In this document: one piece after another, positions 15,642-24,468 of the stretch
Numbering within the stretch: position 1 is the first letter of the stretch
Layout of the letters: each line of letters starts with the position of its first letter
Source: Lentibacter algarum
Lineage (GTDB): Bacteria; Pseudomonadota; Alphaproteobacteria; Rhodobacterales; Rhodobacteraceae
Reading direction: 5' to 3'
NCBI RefSeq assembly: GCF_018860975.1
Contig: NZ_JAHKQI010000006.1
Span: forward strand, 1 to 64,000
DNA: 64,000 nt
Translations under genes and position numbers: made by a program
The notes under the pieces: model-generated
Seen by the model: the letters and a program-made list of their open reading frames with translations, nothing else
What the model was told of the DNA's origin: nothing
Database searches by the model: none

Positions 15642-15800
15642 AGTTTCACTCCAAATATGGGGGTTGCCCCCCGGCTCAGTTCTGCCAACCCTTTCTTAGG
15701 GGTCGACACTCATGTCCGACTACGGGGCAATGCCAAGATAACCCGAGGAATAACCTCAAATAATCCGGTTTTTCCCGTCTCAGGCAGGAGATTAAGAGAG
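15642..15800 (-). promoter_or_regulatory. Candidate L10 leader upstream of rplJ
   Basis: The untranslated stretch before rplJ is rich in pairing sequence. Most striking is a 5-bp GGGGG/CCCCC stem capped by a GCAA tetraloop on the RNA (15659-15672), 17 bases before the GTG start and next to the ribosome-binding site. L10 or the L10-L12 complex represses its own mRNA in other bacteria; assigning that role here is inference from position and structure, not a recognised consensus. Confidence 0.4.
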
Positions 15801-15940
15801 GCCAAACCGCCTCTCACCCACCGTCTTGGACGAAACAAAACAGCGCACGACGAATCGCACGCTGATTTGCAAGTGTGGATTTAGTGTGAATTAGCTGTGA
15901 TTACAAGGGCTGATAAACGCGTTGATGCTGCACCTGCATC

Positions 15941-17995
15941 TCAGTCTGCCAACATCCGGTCTTCGCGTAGCACGCGCCCCTCCCCCATCGCCGCGCGTCC
16001 GTAAGCGTGCCCTGCGTAGATTGCCGCAGCAATCAAGCCCGGTGCGTGACAGTCACCAAGCGTCTTCACGTTCTCGATCCCTGCTGCGGCCCAAGCGCTC
16101 TCGCGTGCTTTTAACGCCTGCCAGAGCGCCTCGTTCGGGCTTCTGGAGGTAACAGAAACCAGCGTGTCACAGGCCAGCTTTCGCAGGGCGCCCGAGTATA
16201 CGCATTCAACGCCCAGTTGCCTTTCCGCATAGCCTGCGAGGTTGTGCAGAGGGACGATCTCGACACCAAGTCTGATAAGCCGCTGCTGGATACGCCCCTG
16301 CTCAAGCGTATGGTCAGACCACGGTGCAACCACGGCAGCAGGCGTCACAAACGTCACCTTGTTGCCCTGCGCAGCGGCCACTTCAGCCACGACGCTGGCC
16401 ATGTAGAAACGGTCGTCGTCAAACACAACAATCGGCCCCTCGCGGCCGGCGAGCTTGCCGTGCATCACGTCGTCGGGTGTCAGCACGGGCGCATCGGCCA
16501 GAAAGCCCAGCGGCCTCCGGTGCGCGCGCCCCGTGCCGTCAGAACGCCATGTCGCCCCCGTTGCCAACGCTACATTGGCGATGCCGTATTCCAGAATGTC
16601 GTCAGCAGTTAAGTGGCTCTCCAGATACATCTCGACGTTTGGCATGCTCTGCAGTTGTCCCAACCGCCAGTCGCGCACGCGTGCCCATTCAGCCAGCCCT
16701 GGCAAACGGCTCTCGAGGCTTACCCGCCCGCCCCATTCGGGGCTCGCTTCGGCAATGATCACCTCTTGGCCTGCCTTGGCTAAAACGAGCGCTGCCTCAA
16801 GCCCCGCAGGGCCGCCGCCAACAACCAAATGCTGCTCGGGCTTGACCGATTTGGTGAACACCTCAGGGTGCCAACCACGCCGCCACTCTTCCGCTGTCGT
16901 CGGGTTCTGGGTGCAACGCATCGGCACGCTGGTGTTGTCGCCTGACACGCAGATATTGCAGCCGATGCATTCGCGAATGTCGTCAACCCGCCCCTCATTG
17001 ATCTTGTTGGGCAGGAAAGGGTCCGCGATCGAAGGCCTTGCCGCGCCGATGAGATCCAAGTGCCCCTGCTTCACCAGCCGCACCATCGTGTCAGGCGAGG
17101 TGTAGCGCCCTACGCCGACCACGGGCTTGCGGGTGACAGACTTTACAAAGCGGGTGTAATCTTCCTGATAACCCTCCTTGGCGAAGCGCGATGTCTGGCT
17201 GTCGTTTGACCAATCAGAGAGGTTCACATCCCACATGTCAGGCTCGTCGGCCAAGGCAGTGATAATGTCGTGGGCCTCGACGTCGTGGCGCAGGCCCTCG
17301 GCGCCGAGCAGCTCGTCAACCGCCAGTCGCACAGCCACGGCACAGCTGTCACCGACCGCCTCTTTGGTGTCGGCCAGCACCTCGCGAAACAGCCTCAAAC
17401 GGTTTTCAAAGCTGCCACCGTATTCGTCTGTCCGTTGGTTGTGTCGCTCAAGCAAAAAGTGCTGCAACAGCGTCATATCATGACCCGCGTAGACATAGAT
17501 AATGTCAAAGCCTGCCTGCTTTGCTCGTTTGGCGGCGTCTACGTGCCAGCGGCGAAAGGCTTTGATGTCGGCCTTGTCCATCGCCCGCGCTTGCACGGGA
17601 TCGTCGCTGTCAACCACGGCGGCACTGGGGGCAAAAGGCGTGTGTCGCGTGTAGCGGTTGGCGACGTGCAAGCCGTTGTGGGCCAGCTGAATCGCAGCGA
17701 GGCTTCCGTGCCTGTGCACGGCCTCTGTCACCAGTTTGAGCGCCGGAATGTCCTTTGCATCCCACAGGCGTGCCTCATTGGCGGGGGTGAGATCAGAGCT
17801 TGGGTGAATTTCGGTTTCCTGCGTTGAGACAACGCCCCAACCACCCTCGGCCTTGATACCGCGGTGCGCCGCTTCCGAGCGCGGATACCGGTGCCCCATA
17901 CCCGTGCAATGCGGCACTTGATAGAAACGGTTGCGGGTTTGCACGGGGCCGATCTGCACCGGCTCAAACAGGATGTCATAACTCGCGTCGCGCAT
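15941..17995 (-). CDS. Trimethylamine/histamine dehydrogenase-family iron-sulfur flavoprotein
   Basis: A 684-residue enzyme with an old-yellow-enzyme TIM barrel, a 4Fe-4S site and a C-terminal FAD/ADP-binding domain. It aligns without gaps over the first 60 residues to my recollection of trimethylamine dehydrogenase. Cys30, to which FMN is covalently attached in that enzyme, is kept, as are the triad residues Tyr169, His172 and Asp265. The cluster cysteines are C343, C346, C349 and C361. Two residues of the trimethylammonium-binding bowl differ: Tyr60 is Glu60 and Trp355 is Asp353, while Trp262 is kept. Histamine dehydrogenase also has a polar residue and an aspartate there, so a primary or dicationic amine is more likely than trimethylamine. 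Such enzymes reduce ETF. It has a GAGG ribosome-binding site and lies inside the ribosomal cluster. Substrate remains unproved. Confidence 0.75.
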   Translation of the reverse strand: MRDASYDILFEPVQIGPVQTRNRFYQVPHCTGMGHRYPRSEAAHRGIKAEGGWGVVSTQETEIHPSSDLTPANEARLWDAKDIPALKLVTEAVHRHGSLAAIQLAHNGLHVANRYTRHTPFAPSAAVVDSDDPVQARAMDKADIKAFRRWHVDAAKRAKQAGFDIIYVYAGHDMTLLQHFLLERHNQRTDEYGGSFENRLRLFREVLADTKEAVGDSCAVAVRLAVDELLGAEGLRHDVEAHDIITALADEPDMWDVNLSDWSNDSQTSRFAKEGYQEDYTRFVKSVTRKPVVGVGRYTSPDTMVRLVKQGHLDLIGAARPSIADPFLPNKINEGRVDDIRECIGCNICVSGDNTSVPMRCTQNPTTAEEWRRGWHPEVFTKSVKPEQHLVVGGGPAGLEAALVLAKAGQEVIIAEASPEWGGRVSLESRLPGLAEWARVRDWRLGQLQSMPNVEMYLESHLTADDILEYGIANVALATGATWRSDGTGRAHRRPLGFLADAPVLTPDDVMHGKLAGREGPIVVFDDDRFYMASVVAEVAAAQGNKVTFVTPAAVVAPWSDHTLEQGRIQQRLIRLGVEIVPLHNLAGYAERQLGVECVYSGALRKLACDTLVSVTSRSPNEALWQALKARESAWAAAGIENVKTLGDCHAPGLIAAAIYAGHAYGRAAMGEGRVLREDRMLAD

Positions 17996-18056
17996 GGGGT
18001 TGCCTCAAAAATTATCCGTGCAACTTTGCCAAAAACCGGCAGTTCTGCAAACGAAA

Positions 18057-18083
18057 AAGGGCGCCCCACTACGGAGCGCCCTT
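18057..18083 (-). terminator. Terminator after rplA
   Basis: An 8-bp perfect stem (AAGGGCGC/GCGCCCTT) with an 11-base loop lies just past the rplA stop. On the minus strand it ends in CTTTTTCG, an intrinsic terminator. It separates rplK-rplA from the amine dehydrogenase gene and rplJL downstream. Confidence 0.8.
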
Positions 18084-18103
18084 CTCAATTCTAGGTCTGA
18101 TGC

Positions 18104-18802
18104 TTACTCAGCGTTGGCACTGTCGATGTCGAGGTTCACGCCTGGGCCCATTGTCGAGCTCAGGGTGATCTTCTTCATGTAAGCACCTTTTGAGCCGGCA
18201 GGCTTGGCTTTTGCCACGGCGCTCACGAAGGCGCGCACGTTTTCAACCAGCTTGGCTTCGTCAAACGAGGCTTTACCGATACCGGCGTGAATAACGCCAG
18301 CTTTTTCAACGCGGAACTGAACTTCGCCGCCTTTGGCCGCTTTCACCGCGTCAGCCACGTCCATAGTAACCGTGCCAACCTTTGGGTTTGGCATCAGGTT
18401 GCGTGGGCCGAGAACCTTACCGAGACGGCCAACCACTGGCATCATGTCAGGTGTCGCGATGCAACGATCAAAGTCGATCGTGCCGCCCTGAACGATTTCC
18501 ATCAGGTCTTCTGCGCCGACAACGTCTGCACCAGCTTCTTTTGCTTCGTCAGCTTTTGGGCCACGGGCAAAAACAGCAACGCGCACTGACTTGCCAGTGC
18601 CGTTAGGAAGGCCAACAACGCCGCGAACCATTTGGTCAGCGTGGCGTGGATCAACCCCGAGGTTCATGGCGATTTCAAGTGTTTCGTCGAACTTCGCTGT
18701 TGCGTTTGCCTTGATCAAAGTCACAGCTTCTTCAACTGTTACCATGTTCTTGTCGGCAAAAGCCGCGCGTGCAGCTGTGCTGCGTTTTCCGAGTTTTGCC
18801 AT
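18104..18802 (-). CDS. rplA: 50S ribosomal protein L1
   Basis: 23S rRNA-binding protein of the mobile L1 stalk and, in many bacteria, translational repressor of rplK-rplA. The 232-residue product has the usual opening [14 protein letters not shown] and the conserved [19 protein letters not shown] and [12 protein letters not shown] segments. It follows rplK by one base and is ended by a strong terminator, so rplK-rplA form a closed unit. Confidence 0.98.
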   Translation of the reverse strand: MAKLGKRSTAARAAFADKNMVTVEEAVTLIKANATAKFDETLEIAMNLGVDPRHADQMVRGVVGLPNGTGKSVRVAVFARGPKADEAKEAGADVVGAEDLMEIVQGGTIDFDRCIATPDMMPVVGRLGKVLGPRNLMPNPKVGTVTMDVADAVKAAKGGEVQFRVEKAGVIHAGIGKASFDEAKLVENVRAFVSAVAKAKPAGSKGAYMKKITLSSTMGPGVNLDIDSANAE

Positions 18803-18803
18803 C

Positions 18804-19229
18804 TTACTTAACCTCGATGCCCATTGAACGTGCGCTGCCCATGATAATTTTCATGCCAGCTTCGACGTCGTTTGCGTTGAGGTCTTTCCACTTTGCCTCG
18901 GCGATTTCACGAACCTGCTTGGCCGTGATCGAGCCTGCTGTGTCGCGGCCCGGTGTGCTTGAACCAGACTTCAGCTTGGCTGCTTTCTTGATGAAATACG
19001 ACGCAGGAGGCGTCTTGATGTCCATCGTGAACGACTTGTCCTGGTAGTATGTGATCACGGTCGGGCACGGTGCACCGGGCTCCATGTCCTGTGTCTTGGC
19101 GTTGAACGCCTTACAGAATTCCATGATGTTGATACCGCGTTGACCGAGTGCAGGGCCGACGGGTGGGGATGGGTTGGCTTGACCTGCAGGAACCTGCAGT
19201 TTCATCGTGCCAGCGAGTTTCTTCGCCAT
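18804..19229 (-). CDS. rplK: 50S ribosomal protein L11
   Basis: Binds the GTPase-associated centre of 23S rRNA and is needed for stringent-response signalling by RelA. The 141-residue protein shows the proline-rich [20 protein letters not shown] motif and a C-terminal [11 protein letters not shown]. The ribosome-binding site AAAAGGAG lies about 7-8 bases upstream. One base separates it from rplA. Confidence 0.98.
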   Translation of the reverse strand: MAKKLAGTMKLQVPAGQANPSPPVGPALGQRGINIMEFCKAFNAKTQDMEPGAPCPTVITYYQDKSFTMDIKTPPASYFIKKAAKLKSGSSTPGRDTAGSITAKQVREIAEAKWKDLNANDVEAGMKIIMGSARSMGIEVK

Positions 19230-19284
19230 GAGGCGTCTCCTTTTCCAACAGCATCGGGGCGCGCCCTTTTGCTATCCATGTTGT

Positions 19285-19323
19285 GTGGTTCGGTCCGGGT
19301 ACCGCGGCACCCTCGCCTCCCAC
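19285..19323 (-). promoter_or_regulatory. Candidate leader stem upstream of rplK
   Basis: On the minus strand the leader of rplK folds into GTGG/CCAC closing pairs around an inner GGGT/ACCC stem. L1 proteins repress rplK mRNA by binding a leader that mimics their rRNA site. That role is inferred from position; I did not match a consensus L1 site base by base. Confidence 0.3.
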
Positions 19324-19390
19324 GCGAGTCGCTGAAATTACTCAGCAAGCTGGGCAAATACACCCATTATTCCGGCTTGGCAAGCCGCGT

Positions 19391-19924
19391 TTAGCTCTGC
19401 TTGGAAACCTGCGTAAACTCAAGTTCTACAGGGGTTTCGCGGCCGAAGATTGACACTGTAACCTTGAGGCGTTGGTTCTCGTCGTCGACTTCTTCGACCA
19501 TGCCGTCAAAGTCTTCAAACGGGCCGTCGCTGACTTTGACTTTCTCACCGATGTCAAAGCTGATCATCAGTTTCGGAGCATCTTCACCCTCCTGAACACG
19601 GCCAAGGATGGTTTGCACTTCGGCGTCGCGCATGGGCATGGGGCGGCCTTGCGGGCCGAGAAAGCCTGTGACGCGGTTGAGCGAGGTGATCAGGTGATAG
19701 CCCTGATCCGACATCTCCATGTGCACGAGCACGTAGCCCGGCATAAAGCGGCGCTCGGCGGTGACTTTTTTACCGCGCCGCACTTCGATGATTTCTTCAG
19801 TCGGAACAAGCACTTCGTCGATTTGATCAGACAATCCCTGCTCTTCGGCTTGCTGCTCGATTTGTTCTTTGATCTTCTTCTCGAAGTTGCTGAGCACACT
19901 TACCGAATACCAACGTTTTGCCAT
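19391..19924 (-). CDS. nusG: Transcription termination/antitermination factor NusG
   Basis: General elongation factor that binds RNA polymerase and couples it to Rho or to ribosomal S10. The 177-residue protein has the N-terminal NGN domain ([29 protein letters not shown]) and a C-terminal KOW domain ([22 protein letters not shown]). It is separated from secE by an unusually long 680-base gap, so it probably has its own promoter. Confidence 0.97.
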   Translation of the reverse strand: MAKRWYSVSVLSNFEKKIKEQIEQQAEEQGLSDQIDEVLVPTEEIIEVRRGKKVTAERRFMPGYVLVHMEMSDQGYHLITSLNRVTGFLGPQGRPMPMRDAEVQTILGRVQEGEDAPKLMISFDIGEKVKVSDGPFEDFDGMVEEVDDENQRLKVTVSIFGRETPVELEFTQVSKQS

Positions 19925-20606
19925 TTTGTGCGTTCCTCTGACGGCCCATTCGGGCGGTTATCCAAAATCCTGATACACTTCGCTTGGGGTAAAACTCTAA
20001 GCTCGTGATGTCAGGGATTGGAGGCGGCATAACGCGCTCTGGCGCGGCTTTCAAGCCCTGTTTGGCGCCTTAAGGCTTTGGTCACACCCGTTAACAGAAA
20101 TTAATTTTTAACATCAAAAACCGGTTGAAACGTCTGAAAGACGCAAGCGGCGGGGTGATTACGGCGCTTGGCTGGCATATCTTGCGGCGCACCGATGCCG
20201 CCAAAACCGCCGCATAGGGGCAAAACAGGAGCAAAAAATGCTTTGATAGCAGCAAGATAGCACATAACCCGAAAGGCCGCCCTACCCCAGCGCACCTTGT
20301 GGTTAACGCCGCAAAGGCCATAGGCCATGCCCCGAAACCGCTGTGCAGATAGCAGTGCATACCACAGTGCAGACCGCAGTATGCACAGTTTTGCAGCCAT
20401 GTGTTAACGCGGATTAACTTAACGTGGCGCGCTTAAGGTTAACCCTTCTTGCGCTTTCGCTTCGGCTTGCTTGCGAGCGGCGGTAGAGCTTGCCAACGGC
20501 CTTATCAAGCGCAGTGTGGGCGCGGGCGCGCACTTCTTGTCAGCTTAGTCTGCTTAGTCTCATGGGGTGACTATGGCAGTATCATTTGCGGAGGGGGAAA
20601 GCGCGT
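19925..20606. other. Long secE-nusG intergenic region without a supported gene
   Basis: About 680 bases separate secE from nusG, which in most bacteria nearly abut. No open frame here resembles a known protein. The stretch carries GTTAA-rich runs near 20400-20450, a 9-bp tandem repeat (GCTTAGTCT twice, near 20541-20560) and inverted repeats around TGCATA/TATGCA near 20355-20390. A promoter for nusG must lie here. A small RNA is possible but unsupported. Confidence 0.5.
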
Positions 20607-20804
20607 TTAGCCGAAGATATTGAGGACAGCTTCGAGGCCGCCGCGAATGAGGATATCGACCAGCGCGAAGAAGATTGCTGTGAGGGTGGCCATGATGAAG
20701 ACCATCACGGTTGTCAGCAGCACTTCGCGGCGGGTTGGCCACACAACTTTAGAAACCTCGGCGCGGGTTTGCTGAATAAACTGGAGCGGGTTTGTGCGGG
20801 CCAT
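20607..20804 (-). CDS. secE: Preprotein translocase subunit SecE
   Basis: Small essential subunit of the SecYEG channel. The 65-residue form has a short cytoplasmic amphipathic helix with the conserved EVSKVVWPTRREV motif followed by one membrane segment, the minimal alphaproteobacterial type rather than the three-helix E. coli form. It is preceded by a lineage-type membrane-protein gene and followed by the long gap to nusG. Confidence 0.95.
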   Translation of the reverse strand: MARTNPLQFIQQTRAEVSKVVWPTRREVLLTTVMVFIMATLTAIFFALVDILIRGGLEAVLNIFG

Positions 20805-20868
20805 GTGTTCTTCTTTCCTAGCGACTTAGAGGTCACATACGCAGGTCGCCGCGCGATTTCAAGGCTGT

Positions 20869-21792
20869 TTACTCAGCCGGATTGGTTTGGCTGCGCAATT
20901 TGTCGAATGGGTCATCTTTGAGGACATAGGGCTCGCCTTCCTCGAGGGCGCGTTCGGAGCGGCCCAGATCGGGCGAGTAGATGCCATCTGTCCAGCGTTC
21001 TGGCAGGCGTGCAAGCAACCCGTCGAGCCTGTCGGCGGCGCGTTGGCATGTCTGCAACAAAGCCTCTGCTTTGGCGGGGCGTTTTTTCTGGTAGTAGGCC
21101 CAAACACGATCGGCAAAGTCGCTCACACGGGTGCTGCCCATTAGCAAAAATCCGATCAGCGCCAGCCACAGAACCATGAACGCAAACAGCGCTATGAGCC
21201 AGGGTTTGAAGTAGATCAGGGCGGCGATGGCCAGAAAGGTGGCAATTCTCAGGTAGGTTTTGCGTCTGGCGACATCGGCCTCACTTAAGACAGCAACCTT
21301 GTGGCTTTCACGGCTCGCGTCGGGCGTGTGCAGTTGCTCGGGCGTGCTGGCGTTTGTTTTACGCAAACGTGGCAAAACGGAGGGCAGCCTGAAAGCCGGC
21401 AGCTTCAGGCGTGGGCGCGGCAGCTTCAGGCGCGGGCGCGGCAGGCCCAACCGGCTTGGTCGCAGGTCTTCAACTTCCGGACGAGGCTCGGCTTCGGTCT
21501 GGGGGTGTTCTGGTGCGTCTCGCTGCTTGCGGCGCGTCGATCCGGCCGGATTGCGGCATGGAACTGCGGGTGCGAGCGTGGCTTCAGCCGGAGCATTCGC
21601 AGCGGTTTCGGCCTCTGCGGGCGCGGTTTGTGCGGCCTTTTTCGACAGGTAGCTGGCGCCCTCAGTGCTTTCTGGACGTGTTTCAAGACGGCGGTTTTCT
21701 GTCTCGATGAGCAAGCGCACAATATCCAGCGTTGCATCCTCTTCCGAGGCTGCAATATCGCTGTTTTGCTTAAGATCTTTTCCGGAATCCAT
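20869..21792 (-). CDS. Hypothetical membrane protein with a Pro/Arg-rich repeat
   Basis: I do not recognise this 307-residue protein. The N-terminal 120 residues are low-complexity and charged. Residues of about 113-135 contain a short tandem repeat of the form LPRPRLKLPRPRLKLP. Two closely spaced hydrophobic segments follow (around 185-222, for example YFKPWLIALFAFMVLWLALIGF split by a short turn), then a soluble C-terminal region with YYQKKRPAKAEALLQTCQRAADRLDGLLARLP. The topology suggests a membrane hairpin with long cytoplasmic tails. It lies 64 bases upstream of secE on the same strand, so they may be co-transcribed, but no role is implied. Confidence 0.7.
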   Translation of the reverse strand: MDSGKDLKQNSDIAASEEDATLDIVRLLIETENRRLETRPESTEGASYLSKKAAQTAPAEAETAANAPAEATLAPAVPCRNPAGSTRRKQRDAPEHPQTEAEPRPEVEDLRPSRLGLPRPRLKLPRPRLKLPAFRLPSVLPRLRKTNASTPEQLHTPDASRESHKVAVLSEADVARRKTYLRIATFLAIAALIYFKPWLIALFAFMVLWLALIGFLLMGSTRVSDFADRVWAYYQKKRPAKAEALLQTCQRAADRLDGLLARLPERWTDGIYSPDLGRSERALEEGEPYVLKDDPFDKLRSQTNPAE

Positions 21793-21875
21793 GCCGTTTC
21801 CACTCTTTCACACCCACTCATCCTAGGGTTGGATGCTGGCCGTCTTGGGGCAGAACTAAGGCAAATAGTAGAAAT

Positions 21876-22637
21876 TCACGGCTTGTTAATGCGTTTGAGC
21901 ATTTGCCGTTCGTAAAAGTCGGGCCAAATGCGTATCGCCCATGCAGACAGGCGTGCAACCCGCCCTATCGGTGTCATTTTGCGGCGCTTCTTGTAGCCGG
22001 AAATTATGGCAACTGCTGCCTCTTTCGGGCTCATATAGTCGATACCGTCTGATGCCGAACCGGGCCTTGTCAGACCGTTTTCCGAGGCCTCGGCCGCGCC
22101 GATATTGGTCGCGACAAAGCTTGGGGCTGCAATCAATACGTGTACTCCGTGGGCTGCTTCCTCGCCTCGGAGCGACTTGAAAAAACCCTCTAGCGCGTGC
22201 TTGCTTGCGGCATAGGCCGTGCGCCGCACAAGCGGTGCAAACCCCGCAACCGAGCTGATTGCAAGGTGTGTGCCCTGTGCGGCGCGAACCGCCAGAAACA
22301 CATTCCGCGCCAAAGCGACCGATGCGAAGTAGTTCACTTCAAAGACCCGCCGGTGCTGGCGCTCGTTATCATCTTCAAAGGCAGCCAAACTCGTAACGCC
22401 TTGCGCGTAGATCACCAGATCAATCGCGGGATGGGCTTTGGTGATGCCTTCACAAGCCTCCCTCAAAGCCGCAGCGTCGGTCATGTCACAGCCGACTGTT
22501 TCGCACCCCTCAAGGCCGGCGAGCGCGGCAGAGGGCAAGTCAAGCGCGACCACATGAAAGCCCTCGTTCAGCAACTCGGCAGTCAGCGCACGGCCAAGCC
22601 CCCCCGCGCCACCAGCGATAAGTGCAACGCGGCTCAC
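21876..22637 (-). CDS. Short-chain dehydrogenase/reductase
   Basis: Classical SDR oxidoreductase of 253 residues. The Rossmann glycine motif GGAGGLG (residues 9-15) and the catalytic YAASK are both present, with SSVAG holding the catalytic serine. I place the start at GTG 22637 rather than the in-frame ATG at 22658, because AAGGAG sits at ideal distance and the GTG overlaps the upstream TGA. It is the last gene of a four-gene unit joined by 4-base overlaps. The substrate is unknown; operon partners suggest a multi-step oxidation of a hydrophobic compound. Confidence 0.88.
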   Translation of the reverse strand: MSRVALIAGGAGGLGRALTAELLNEGFHVVALDLPSAALAGLEGCETVGCDMTDAAALREACEGITKAHPAIDLVIYAQGVTSLAAFEDDNERQHRRVFEVNYFASVALARNVFLAVRAAQGTHLAISSVAGFAPLVRRTAYAASKHALEGFFKSLRGEEAAHGVHVLIAAPSFVATNIGAAEASENGLTRPGSASDGIDYMSPKEAAVAIISGYKKRRKMTPIGRVARLSAWAIRIWPDFYERQMLKRINKP

Positions 22638-23572
22638 AAGCCCTCTCCTTTGCACCATAAGTCAAACACCTCGGCGCTTGTCAGCTCGGGGGTGTATCCG
22701 AAACCGGCCTTCAGGGCGCGGTTGTCAAGCATCGGGCGATACTGCAAAAACCTGACTTGCTCGGGCCCGTAGCGGCTTAGGCCCAAGGGTTTGGCAACCG
22801 CGAGTGCAGCTTTGAGCGCCCAAGCCGGAAGAGTGCGCAGCGGCTTGTTCATGCGTTTGGCCAGGGCCTGCATGCTAACCTGCCCGTCACCGGCAACATT
22901 ATAGATACCTGCGGGCCCGGCCGCTGCCGCACGCGCGACGACCTGCGCCAAGTCCTTTGCCCAAATGAACACGAAGCCCCCTGTCGCGCCTGAAACTGTC
23001 AGCAGTTTTGGCCGCCGAAACAGCGCGGTGATCTGGTTGTCGGTGCCGACATCAAGCACCGTGCCGACGCGCAACACCACTTGCTCAAGATCAGGGTGTT
23101 CTGCGCGGGCCTTTTCCAAACGCTCTTCCACCAGTCGTTTGTGATGCGCATAGGCAAAGGCCTCGTTGCCTTCCAGCGGCGAGTCTTCGAGCAGAAAGGC
23201 TTTGTTGCGCGGGTGATAGCCATAGGCCGCCCCCGAAGATGTTACGACCAGCCGCCGCACAGAATGCGTGAGACAGGCCTGCAAGACGTTTTCACTGCCT
23301 TGCACGTCAACGCTGTATTCAAACTCGCGTGTTGAGCCTTTGGAAGGTGTGACGATCGAGGCCAGATGAATGACCACATCAGGTTTGATGCGCCCGATCA
23401 CGGCCTCTGCGTCTGTGCCTGTCACATCAAGGCGCTCGAACACAGCATTTTCCGGCATGCCCTCGTAGGGCTGCAAATCTGTCAAGATCAGCTCATGATC
23501 AGAGCTGTCGAGCACAGACGCAACGGCCCGCCCGACAAGCCCTGAGGCGCCGGTGATCAGCACACGGCTCAT
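22634..23572 (-). CDS. NAD-dependent epimerase/dehydratase-family protein
   Basis: Extended-SDR enzyme of 312 residues with the N-terminal TGASGLVG nucleotide motif. The usual YxxxK appears as YAHHK. A third residue of the triad is in the TSSGAAYGY segment. The frame is open 22 codons upstream, but the ATG at 23572 overlaps the stop of the transporter gene by four bases and gives a standard start (MSRVLITGASG). It is the third gene of the operon. Likely acts on a sugar nucleotide, sterol-like or other carbonyl substrate; no specificity can be read. Confidence 0.82.
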   Translation of the reverse strand: MSRVLITGASGLVGRAVASVLDSSDHELILTDLQPYEGMPENAVFERLDVTGTDAEAVIGRIKPDVVIHLASIVTPSKGSTREFEYSVDVQGSENVLQACLTHSVRRLVVTSSGAAYGYHPRNKAFLLEDSPLEGNEAFAYAHHKRLVEERLEKARAEHPDLEQVVLRVGTVLDVGTDNQITALFRRPKLLTVSGATGGFVFIWAKDLAQVVARAAAAGPAGIYNVAGDGQVSMQALAKRMNKPLRTLPAWALKAALAVAKPLGLSRYGPEQVRFLQYRPMLDNRALKAGFGYTPELTSAEVFDLWCKGEGL

Positions 23573-24468
23573 GTTTTGGGCGCTCTGTTGATCAGCATTG
23601 CCATTGTGATGCCCGATATCGCATGCCAGATACCCCAAAACGCTGCGACGATGGCCATGCCGCCGAGCCCGTTAAAGAACCCGAAAATCAGCACCAGCCC
23701 GAGGCCGGAATTTTGAATGCCGGTTTCGATCATCAGGGCGCGTTTATCGGGGCTATCCAGCCTGAAGGCAGCGCCCGTCAGCCAGCCCGTCCCCAGCGCC
23801 AGACCGTTGTGCAAGAACACCAGCCCCGCAACGATCCATGCATAGCCGAGGAAGAACGCCCAGTTCGCGGCCAGCGCGAGAATGATGAACGCCACAAAGA
23901 TGCTCATCGACAGAATTTGCATCGGACGGCGCAGCTTTCGTGCCAGCTCTTCGCGCGTGCTATTCAGCCAAATGCCAAGGCACAAAGGCAACACGAGCAT
24001 GAACGCCACCGTGACAGCAACCTGCAACGGGCTGATCTCGGTTGCTTGCAGCAAGGCACGGCTGGGCGCATAAAGGTTGCCCCAGAAGGCAATGTTTACC
24101 GGCGTGAGAACAATTGCCCCTAGCGTTGCAATGCCTGTGAGTGTCACCGATAGCGCGGTGTTTCCGCCTGCGCGATGAGTGATAAAGTTCGAGATATTGC
24201 CGCCCGGGCAAGCCGCGACCAGGATCAGCCCCAAAGCGATAGACGCGCTCGGCTGCATCACCAGCACCAAGATGAAGGTGACAAGGGGCAGCAACAGAAA
24301 CTGCGAGAGCACGCCCGCGATAACGGGGCGCGGTGCTTTCAGAATGCGTAGGAAATCATCCACACGCAGATCAAGTGCTATCGAGAACATGACAATCGCG
24401 AGGATGCCGTTCAGCAGCGTCAGCGAGCCGGGGCTGAAATTGAGCATGATTTCATCAATGCCGTTCAT
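23569..24468 (-). CDS. Bile acid:sodium symporter-family transporter
   Basis: Polytopic membrane protein of 299 residues with nine to ten hydrophobic segments, matching the BASS/SBF family. Conserved features include ACPGGNISNFITHRAGGN in the first crossing region and ETGIQNSGLGLVL in the second, which form the sodium and substrate sites. Bacterial members import organic anions with sodium. It overlaps the monooxygenase gene by 4 bases, so uptake and oxidation of the same compound is a reasonable inference. Confidence 0.85.
   Translation of the reverse strand: MNGIDEIMLNFSPGSLTLLNGILAIVMFSIALDLRVDDFLRILKAPRPVIAGVLSQFLLLPLVTFILVLVMQPSASIALGLILVAACPGGNISNFITHRAGGNTALSVTLTGIATLGAIVLTPVNIAFWGNLYAPSRALLQATEISPLQVAVTVAFMLVLPLCLGIWLNSTREELARKLRRPMQILSMSIFVAFIILALAANWAFFLGYAWIVAGLVFLHNGLALGTGWLTGAAFRLDSPDKRALMIETGIQNSGLGLVLIFGFFNGLGGMAIVAAFWGIWHAISGITMAMLINRAPKT

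Noticed and set aside
20101-20400. Open frame of 99 codons in the secE-nusG gap
   Set aside because: Cys-rich, low-similarity sequence without a ribosome-binding site, and a second frame overlaps it on the same strand. No recognisable domain.
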